The position numbers and the translations under genes were made by a program. Of a DNA stretch of 5,204 nt, positions 1-5,204 are shown one piece after another. The notes under the pieces were generated by a model. It ran no database searches. It was not told where the DNA came from and saw only the letters and a list, made by a program, of their open reading frames with translations. Each line of letters opens with the position of its first letter. The stretch's first letter is position 1. The stretch is from Alistipes sp. Its GTDB lineage: Bacteria > Bacteroidota > Bacteroidia > Bacteroidales > Rikenellaceae. The stretch covers positions 1 to 5,204 of the forward strand of contig JAQUZZ010000132.1 in the NCBI GenBank assembly GCA_028691095.1, written 5' to 3'.

Positions 1-1306
<1,306 letters not shown>

Positions 1307-1319
1307 TCAAAAGTGAAGC

Positions 1320-1589
1320 TTAGATAATCGCCAGAATATCGTTCTGTTTCATGATGAGGTAGTCCTTCCCATCCACGGAGATCTCTGTGCCGGCGTATTT
1401 GCCGTACAGCACTTGGTCGCCCACTTTGACCTCCATCTTCACGTCGGTCGTGCCGGGGCCTACGGCCAATACTTTACCTGCTAACGGTTTCTCTTTGGCG
1501 GTGTCGGGAATGAACAAGCCTCCTGCGGTTTTCTCCTCTGCGGGATTGGGTTCGATCAGAACCCGGTCTGCTAATGGTTTAACGTTCAT
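1320..1589 (-). CDS. groES: 10 kDa co-chaperonin GroES
   Basis: GroES is the heptameric lid that caps the GroEL ring and sets the folding cycle. The 89-residue product is close to the usual length of about 90-97. The N-terminal [12 protein letters not shown], the mobile loop at about residues 16-35 with the GroEL-contacting hydrophobic stretch GGLFIP (23-28), GKVLAVGPG (38-46), [17 protein letters not shown] (54-70) and the closing [13 protein letters not shown] are all typical. The ATG at 1589 gives the standard family N-terminus; the upstream bases are A/T-rich without a Shine-Dalgarno. It is the first gene of the groES-groEL operon, with a long non-coding region in front that carries candidate promoter, operator and leader elements. 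Nothing is broken or missing. Confidence 0.98.
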   Translation of the reverse strand: MNVKPLADRVLIEPNPAEEKTAGGLFIPDTAKEKPLAGKVLAVGPGTTDVKMEVKVGDQVLYGKYAGTEISVDGKDYLIMKQNDILAII

Positions 1590-1636
1590 GACTTTTGTTA
1601 TTTTAAGATTTGTGAATGTAATTAAGGGTTATACCT

Positions 1637-1680
1637 CCTCGCGCGGTGATGCGAGGGTTGGGGTGCTCCTCTTTCGAGGA
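1637..1680 (-). promoter_or_regulatory. Structured 5' leader of groES: two hairpins beside a perfect AGGAGGT
   Basis: In the transcribed direction the first hairpin is TCCTC-GAAA-GAGGA (1680-1667), a 5-bp stem closed by a GNRA tetraloop, which is an unusually stable loop. The second is a 6-bp CCTCGC/GCGAGG stem with an 8-base loop (1656-1637). The second arm runs straight into AGGAGGT (1639-1633), a textbook Shine-Dalgarno sequence, yet no ATG follows until groES 43 bases further on. The structures may stabilise the mRNA or regulate translation; a thermometer role is only a thought. The pairing is seen directly, the function is not known. Confidence 0.4.
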
Positions 1681-1681
1681 A

Positions 1682-1712
1682 CGACTCTATCTTTTACACA
1701 TAGTATGCCAAA
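1682..1712 (-). promoter_or_regulatory. Candidate groESL promoter
   Basis: Two readings of the same DNA are possible. As a Bacteroidetes housekeeping promoter it has a perfect -33 TTTG (1712-1709), a spacer of exactly 19 bases, and a poor -7 element TAGAGTCG (1689-1682) that matches TAnnTTTG at four of six defined positions. As a sigma-54 promoter it has a good -24 part, TTTGGCA, but the -12 position reads GTGT instead of TTGC (1699-1696). Either would give a leader of about 85-105 bases before groES. The upstream site array would suit an activator-dependent promoter. Location is plausible; the sigma factor is undecided. Confidence 0.35.
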
Positions 1713-1742
1713 CGAGAAATGGCAGGTTTTTGCCTCAAAAGG

Positions 1743-1790
1743 CTGACAAAAGAAGCTGCGAATTGTCAGTTCTTGTGCCACAATGTCAGT
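1743..1790. promoter_or_regulatory. Phased CTGACA/TGTCAG site array upstream of groES
   Basis: Three copies of the same hexamer occur within 48 bases: CTGACA at 1743-1748, TGTCAG at 1764-1769 and TGTCAG at 1784-1789. Their starts are 21 and 20 bases apart, close to two turns of the helix, so proteins bound there would sit on one face of the DNA. The first two form an inverted repeat, the last two a direct repeat (TGTCAGT both times). Between the last two lies an 11-base palindrome, TTGTGCCACAA (1773-1783). The array is about 30-80 bases upstream of the candidate promoter, suitable for an activator or repressor of the heat-shock operon. The protein that binds is not known from this window. Confidence 0.45.
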
Positions 1791-1855
1791 CTCTGCCGTG
1801 TGGGTTGGCGATCCGAAGTCCTGAAGTAGTCGATTTCGGTAGACGCCTAAACTCA

Positions 1856-1890
1856 ACAGCCTCGGCTTGAATCATTCAAACCGAGGCTGT
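1856..1890 (-). terminator. Terminator hairpin after the helicase gene
   Basis: A 10-bp perfect stem, ACAGCCTCGG (1856-1865) with CCGAGGCTGT (1881-1890), continues after one mismatch into a further 5 bp (TTGAA / TTCAA) around a 3-base loop. It begins 35 bases after the helicase stop codon. In the helicase direction the stem is followed by TTGAGTTTAGG, only moderately T-rich, so it may be a factor-assisted or weak intrinsic terminator, or a 3' end stabiliser. Because the next operon lies on the same strand, its likely job is to separate helicase transcription from groESL. Confidence 0.7.
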
Positions 1891-1925
1891 GAAAGGAATG
1901 GGATAGGGTGAATCCGAACCGTTGT

Positions 1926-3791
1926 TTAGTAGCTCTTTTTCTTTCCCTTTTTGCCGGCAGCGCGCTTGTCAAATCCGGCTTTGCCACCCCATGAGGGCAT
2001 ATCGGAGGATTTGGCATCCCATTGGATCGAACGCCAATCTTCGTTCCCCTCTTTGGGTGTACGACTCTTCGAGTGACTCTCTGTGCTGCGTGAGCTCTCG
2101 CGACGCGGGGCTCGGGAGGAGCTGCGTTCGCCACCTGAGTGCGAGGGTCGAGCATCGTCACGCCGACGCCGTGGACGCGATTCCGAGGAGAAGTCGCCTT
2201 CGCCTTTTCGTCCGTCCTTTGCAATTTCGGCAATGGGACGACCCCCTTGGTTGATGTTGTTGAGCTGGCGAATGGCCTGCTTGGCATCCGAGAAGGGAAT
2301 GGTGACAAACGAGTAGCTGTCCATGATGCGCACATCGTCAATCTTGCTGTCGGTCAATCCGCATTCGCGTTTGAGCAGATCCACCAACTTGCGGTTGTCG
2401 TAGCCGTCCAGCTTGCCGATCGAGATGAAGAGGCGTGCCGTACCGCGACGATCGACATTGATCGATCGGATCTCGGGGTAGCTGCTCTCTTCCAGCTCGT
2501 TCTTGAAGGCCAGCTTCAGCAACGAGGCCAGAGCGATCTGAGGCTCCAGATTGGAGAGCATCTCACCGGCCATATCCATATATTTGAGATAGGATTCGTT
2601 TCCTACGACTTCGGAGAGATCGTCTTTGACCTTTCCTTTCTTGATCTCCACGACATCCTGTGCCGAAGGCAGAGCCACTTTCTTGATATCCACCTTGATC
2701 TCGCGTTTGAGCGAGCTGAATTGTCGAAATTCCGAGTTGGAAATGAAGGTAATGGCGGTTCCCGTGTTTCCGGCACGTCCGGTACGTCCGATTCGGTGTA
2801 CATAGGATTCGGTGTCCTGGGGCAGGGAGTAGTTGATGACGTGGCTCAGGTTGTTGATGTCGATTCCTCGTGCTGCCACATCTGTGGCAACCAGAATGTT
2901 GATTGCTTTCTTCTTGAATTTTCGGAGAATCTTCTCCCGTTGAGCTTGCGAAATATCGCCGTGGAGGCCATCGGCAGCATAGCCGCGTTCGAGGAGTTTG
3001 CTTACCACTTCGTCCACGCCCACCTTGGTGCGGCAGAAGACGATGCCATAGAACTCAGGTTCTACGTCGATGATACGGGTCAAGGCGTCGAACTTGTCGC
3101 TGTCGCGCACCTCGAAGTAGATTTGGTCGGTCAGATCGGTGGTTACCTCTTGGGCAGGGACGCGCAACTGCTCCACGTCGTGCATATATCGTTGTGAGAG
3201 GTGGATGATCCGATCGGGCATGGTGGCCGAGAAGAGCAGAATGCGTCGATAGTCGTTGGTGTTGGAGAGAATCTCTTCCACGTCTTCGATGAAGCCCATG
3301 TTGAGCATCTCGTCGGCCTCGTCCAGAATCAGATAACGAAGATCCTGAAGGTGGAGTGTGCCGCGACGGATATGATCGAGGATACGCCCCGGAGTTCCTA
3401 CGACCACGTCGACGCCCTTACTCAGGCGGCGCAACTGCTCACTGATCGAGGCTCCTCCATAGATCGGGGAGATGACTAATTTGCGTTTGGTATTGAACGA
3501 GAGGATCTCTTCGGTCACTTGCAGCGCCAATTCCCGTGTGGGAACCAAGATCAAGGCCTGCGTAGATCCTTTGGTAGGGCGAAGGCGTTCGAGAATGGGC
3601 AGTCCGAAGGCTGCGGTCTTTCCGGTTCCGGTCTGGGCTTGTGCAATCACATCGTTGTTGCGTGTTTCGTCCAGCAGAACAGGGATGGTAAGTTTTTGAA
3701 TAGGGGAGGGTGTTTCAAAACCTTTGGCGCGGATGGCGTCCAAAGTGGCATCGGTAAGACCCAATGCACTAAATTCTTCTAATTGCGTCAT
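1926..3791 (-). CDS. DEAD-box ATP-dependent RNA helicase, DeaD/CsdA type
   Basis: This 621-residue protein unwinds RNA using ATP and is likely to act in ribosome assembly, mRNA decay or cold adaptation, the usual roles of DeaD/CsdA. All helicase motifs are present: Q motif GFETPSPIQ (24-32), Walker A AQTGTGKT (52-59), PTRELA (84-89), TPGR (133-136), DEAD (157-160), SAT (188-190), IVFCRT (250-255), LHGD (276-279), TDVAARGID (303-311) and HRIGRTGR (332-339). A DbpA-type RNA-binding domain follows at about 451-515, beginning RLFISIGKLDGY. The rest (about 525-621) is a basic low-complexity tail rich in Ser and Arg that ends in KKGKKKSY and probably binds RNA non-specifically. The ATG at 3791 sits just before the Q-motif region, has an A/T-rich leader and no Shine-Dalgarno. 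It appears to be a single-gene unit with its own promoter and terminator. deaD or csdA are possible names, but the exact orthologue is unsure. Confidence 0.95.
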   Translation of the reverse strand: MTQLEEFSALGLTDATLDAIRAKGFETPSPIQKLTIPVLLDETRNNDVIAQAQTGTGKTAAFGLPILERLRPTKGSTQALILVPTRELALQVTEEILSFNTKRKLVISPIYGGASISEQLRRLSKGVDVVVGTPGRILDHIRRGTLHLQDLRYLILDEADEMLNMGFIEDVEEILSNTNDYRRILLFSATMPDRIIHLSQRYMHDVEQLRVPAQEVTTDLTDQIYFEVRDSDKFDALTRIIDVEPEFYGIVFCRTKVGVDEVVSKLLERGYAADGLHGDISQAQREKILRKFKKKAINILVATDVAARGIDINNLSHVINYSLPQDTESYVHRIGRTGRAGNTGTAITFISNSEFRQFSSLKREIKVDIKKVALPSAQDVVEIKKGKVKDDLSEVVGNESYLKYMDMAGEMLSNLEPQIALASLLKLAFKNELEESSYPEIRSINVDRRGTARLFISIGKLDGYDNRKLVDLLKRECGLTDSKIDDVRIMDSYSFVTIPFSDAKQAIRQLNNINQGGRPIAEIAKDGRKGEGDFSSESRPRRRRDDARPSHSGGERSSSRAPRRESSRSTESHSKSRTPKEGNEDWRSIQWDAKSSDMPSWGGKAGFDKRAAGKKGKKKSY

Positions 3792-3809
3792 AAATTAAAG
3801 TTAAAACGA

Positions 3810-3835
3810 TGACCGACGTGTAGATGCTTCGGTCA
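3810..3835 (-). other. Hairpin in the helicase mRNA leader
   Basis: A 7-bp perfect inverted repeat, TGACCGA (3810-3816) with TCGGTCA (3829-3835), and a 12-base loop lies 18 bases upstream of the helicase start codon, inside the predicted leader of about 90 bases. Genes of this helicase family often carry regulated 5' leaders, so it may influence stability or translation. Function is inferred only from position. Confidence 0.4.
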
Positions 3836-3887
3836 CTACGCCAGAGGGACGCACGTTCCGATACAAGACAAATCGTAAATTTCGGGA

Positions 3888-3920
3888 CAAAGATACATTA
3901 AATAATGGAGAAATCGACAA
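3888..3920 (-). promoter_or_regulatory. Bacteroidetes-type promoter of the helicase gene
   Basis: The -7 element TATCTTTG (3895-3888) is a perfect match to the TAnnTTTG consensus of the primary sigma factor of Bacteroides and relatives. A TTG at 3920-3918 lies 22 bases upstream, slightly more than the usual 19-21, so the -33 part is less certain. The surrounding DNA is strongly A/T-rich. Transcription should begin near 3881, leaving a leader of about 90 bases before the ATG at 3791. Confidence 0.6.
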
Positions 3921-4000
3921 TTTAAGTAATTCCAAAGAATTATTACGCCATTTTCTCACGGTATGCCTCGAATCTGCCGATGGGCTGATTGCTAATCCAT

Positions 4001-4013
4001 AGCACGCTGTGCT
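4001..4013 (-). terminator. Possible weak terminator after the lysis-like genes
   Basis: AGCAC-GCT-GTGCT forms a 5-bp stem with a 3-base loop about 45 bases after the stop codon at 4059. No T-run follows in the transcribed direction, so it does not look like a standard intrinsic terminator. It is listed as the best hairpin in this gap; transcription may instead end by another mechanism or read into the helicase gene. Confidence 0.2.
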
Positions 4014-4058
4014 TCATACGAAAAGCATGATGCGTGATGCCTCTGATTTGGGGGTACG

Positions 4059-4541
4059 TTATCCGATCTTTCGGAATTTACACCATAACCACAGCAGCAC
4101 CACCAACCCCATGCCTATCCCGATCCACCGTAGGGCGTGGTTCGGCCGTGCGCTCTCGTGGTGCTCAGTGAGGGAGGTGCGCAGGCTCTGCTGCCGATCG
4201 GTTTGGGTTTGAGCTTGTTGTTGGGTTTGCTGTTGCGAGGAATGGATGCGCTCCGTGCCCCGCAGGTAGGTGACTTGTCGCAGGGTTGAGGGGAGGGTCG
4301 GTGTGGAGTCGGAGTTTGGTAACGTGTCGGGTGTGTAGCGGGCTACGAGAAGTTCCCAAGTACGCAGATCCTCTTGATCCCAGCGGTTTTCGAGGTGTAG
4401 GTTCTGCTGGGTGGTGTGGCTCGAATCGGATTGAAGGATCACCTGTTGCTTCTGAAGCAGCCGTGCGGGACGACATTGCCCAAGAAGCAACAGCCCAACC
4501 CCGATCAGCAGATGCAGAGGGGAGAAGCCGGTGTACCTCAT
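4059..4541 (-). CDS. Small protein with N- and C-terminal membrane segments; candidate spanin-like lysis protein
   Basis: I do not recognise a family with certainty. The 160-residue protein has a hydrophobic N-terminal stretch (about 8-22, rich in Leu) ending in LLGQC with Cys23, resembling a lipoprotein signal although Gln just before the Cys departs from the normal lipobox. The middle (about 30-135) is polar and Gln-rich, with a low-complexity run at 103-118 that could form a coiled coil. A second hydrophobic segment (about 138-154, IGIGMGLVVLLWLW) is followed by the basic end KFRKIG. This design, an outer-membrane lipid anchor plus an inner-membrane C-terminal helix, is that of phage unimolecular spanins such as T1 gp11. 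The gene overlaps the upstream transglycosylase by ATGA, implying translational coupling. Alternatively it is simply a two-pass inner membrane protein. That it is a real gene is likely; the function is inferred from layout. Confidence 0.7.
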   Translation of the reverse strand: MRYTGFSPLHLLIGVGLLLLGQCRPARLLQKQQVILQSDSSHTTQQNLHLENRWDQEDLRTWELLVARYTPDTLPNSDSTPTLPSTLRQVTYLRGTERIHSSQQQTQQQAQTQTDRQQSLRTSLTEHHESARPNHALRWIGIGMGLVVLLWLWCKFRKIG

Positions 4542-5041
4542 ACCCCAAAGAGTTGAGGGTGGAGCGGCTTGGGGAAGCGTCGTCGCAGGTGCTGTTTGAA
4601 CTCTCCGACCGTGATCTGTTGATCGCGGTTGAGGTCGAATCCCGGGTTCTGCTGAGCGATGAGGGCGGCCGACAACCGCGAGGTTTGCAGTATGTAGGTG
4701 TCCGGTTTGCCGATGGCGACCGGAAAGAAGCAGGCCAAGTAGAGCTCTTCAAATCCTCGACAACGTTGGGCGTAAGGGCGAAAGAAACGCTCTACATAGA
4801 CCATCTGCTCGACGGCGCTCATTTGGAGTAATGCTTGGGAGGAGGTTCCTAAGGCCTTGGCCGTGGCGGGCATAAACTGAATCAGCCCTACCGCTCCGCC
4901 CACAGGATTGCGGGCGGTAGGGTTGAGTCGACTCTCACTCCACATGATGGCCATCAGATGCGAGGGGTCGACCCCAAGATGCTGGGCTACCCGATCCACG
5001 CAGCGCACGAACTCTGGGGTGACTTTTTCTTCGTACAACAT
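4538..5041 (-). CDS. Phage-type lytic transglycosylase (SLT fold) with EF-hand-like C-terminus; candidate endolysin
   Basis: This 167-residue protein should cleave the glycan strands of peptidoglycan. The SLT/GH23 core is clear: MWSESRLNPTARN (33-45) with catalytic Glu36, followed by GGAVGLIQFMPATAKALG (48-65). The middle contains YVERFFRPY (82-90) and ELYLACFFPVAIGKPDTYIL (99-118), a stretch I associate with phage lytic transglycosylases. Near the end DLNRDQQITVGE (136-147) fits a 12-residue EF-hand loop, with Asp, Asn, Asp, Thr and Glu at positions 1, 3, 5, 9 and 12, though Gln replaces the usual Gly at position 6. There is no signal peptide or membrane segment, so it stays in the cytoplasm unless a holin or secretion system releases it, as for an endolysin. 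It starts 19 bases after the upstream gene and overlaps the next by ATGA. A virion-borne or secretion-apparatus murein hydrolase is the main alternative. Confidence 0.9.
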   Translation of the reverse strand: MLYEEKVTPEFVRCVDRVAQHLGVDPSHLMAIMWSESRLNPTARNPVGGAVGLIQFMPATAKALGTSSQALLQMSAVEQMVYVERFFRPYAQRCRGFEELYLACFFPVAIGKPDTYILQTSRLSAALIAQQNPGFDLNRDQQITVGEFKQHLRRRFPKPLHPQLFGV

Positions 5042-5060
5042 GATTTTTCGGATTTAGAGG

Positions 5061-5204
5061 TTAGGCGTTTAGTTCGCGGTCTACCCGTTGTTTCATAAAG
5101 CGTTTCAGGCTTCGGAAGACCGCGTGTTCCGAGATTTCGGCGGCATTTTCCAGATAGCTCCACAGTTCGACGCCACAGGCAAAGCCGGGGAATAGGTTGG
5201 CCAG
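5061..5204 (-). CDS. C-terminal end of an unrecognised protein (5' part outside the window)
   Basis: An open frame enters from the window edge and reads 47 codons to a TAA at 5063-5061, beginning LANLFPGFACGVELW and ending VDRELNA. The N-terminal portion is not available. What is visible is a mixed stretch with aromatic residues, then an apparently helical, basic segment (FRSLKRFMKQRVDREL) typical of a soluble C-terminus. Only 19 bases separate it from the transglycosylase start, with no promoter signal between them, so it is probably part of the same operon and might be another phage-type gene. I cannot assign a family. The frame matches the strand and spacing of its neighbours, which is the main reason to call it real. 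Confidence 0.65.
   Translation of the reverse strand: MANLFPGFACGVELWSYLENAAEISEHAVFRSLKRFMKQRVDRELNA

Larger units (their letters stand above)
1590..1925. other. 336-base non-coding region between helicase gene and groES
   Basis: No convincing gene lies here. Reading toward groES it contains the helicase terminator hairpin (1856-1890), a stretch with no recognisable feature (1791-1855), a phased array of CTGACA/TGTCAG sites (1743-1790), a candidate promoter (1682-1712), two leader hairpins (1637-1680) and an A/T-rich translation start region (1590-1620). The layout is that of an independently controlled operon. Confidence 0.7.

Noticed and set aside
1721..1736. Plus-strand TGGCAGGTTTTTGCC as a sigma-54 promoter
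   Set aside because: The GG-to-GC spacing is one base too short for -24/-12 elements and there is no plus-strand gene downstream.
1791..1855. Possible tRNA or small RNA in the helicase-groES gap
   Set aside because: No acceptor stem, T-loop consensus or cloverleaf pairing could be traced.
1629..1856. Minus-strand 75-codon frame between the terminator and groES
   Set aside because: It starts at the edge of the terminator hairpin, runs through the operator array, promoter and leader hairpins, and has no recognisable protein features.
1646..1870. Plus-strand 74-codon frame in the same intergenic region
   Set aside because: It overlaps the same regulatory elements on the other strand, ends in the terminator hairpin, and has no protein features.
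2139..3197. Long plus-strand open frame of 352 codons antisense to the helicase gene
   Set aside because: It lies wholly opposite a gene with every DEAD-box motif intact; its sequence is the complement-frame shadow of that gene, with no domain, promoter or start signal of its own.
4028..4040. Short GCATGATGC/GTGATGC repeats in the gap before the helicase promoter
   Set aside because: Too short and too few to be a CRISPR, attachment site or mobile-element end.
4165..4831. Large overlapping frames on both strands across the transglycosylase and small membrane protein genes
   Set aside because: The chosen frames have an SLT catalytic motif, two hydrophobic segments and an ATGA junction; the alternatives are Pro/Ser/Arg-rich shadows without such features.

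Overview
The window looks like chromosome of a member of the Bacteroidetes, probably order Bacteroidales. The protein sequences of GroEL and GroES, the absence of Shine-Dalgarno sequences in front of the genes (starts are preceded by A/T-rich DNA), and a perfect Bacteroidetes-type -7 element (TAnnTTTG) upstream of the helicase gene all point that way. The GroEL sequence reminds me most of Rikenellaceae such as Alistipes, but that is an impression from memory. All genes recognised are on the minus strand, so transcription runs from high to low coordinates.

Region by region, in order of transcription. (a) 5204-4059 holds an apparent three-gene run: the C-terminal end of an unrecognised protein (5061-5204), a phage-type lytic transglycosylase without a signal peptide and with a C-terminal EF-hand-like loop (4538-5041), and a small protein with a hydrophobic segment at each end (4059-4541) that overlaps the transglycosylase by an ATGA. 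Together the last two resemble a phage lysis module (endolysin plus candidate one-protein spanin). (b) 4058-3792 is intergenic; it ends in a good promoter and a short leader for the next gene. (c) 3791-1926 encodes a DEAD-box RNA helicase of the DeaD/CsdA type with a DbpA-like RNA-binding domain and a basic, Ser/Arg-rich tail. A long hairpin at 1856-1890 follows it. (d) 1925-1590 is a 336-base non-coding stretch carrying that terminator, a regularly spaced array of CTGACA/TGTCAG sites, a candidate promoter, and a structured 5' leader for groES. From 1791 to 1855 I see nothing specific. (e) 1589-1 is the groES-groEL operon; groEL runs off the low-coordinate edge and lacks about its last quarter.

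Functionally, the right two thirds are core stress biology: a helicase that remodels RNA (often cold-induced in this family) next to the essential chaperonin operon, apparently insulated by a terminator and under separate control. The left-reading genes at the high-coordinate end look acquired or phage-derived. The two most interesting points are the candidate endolysin/spanin pair and the helically phased site array upstream of groES.
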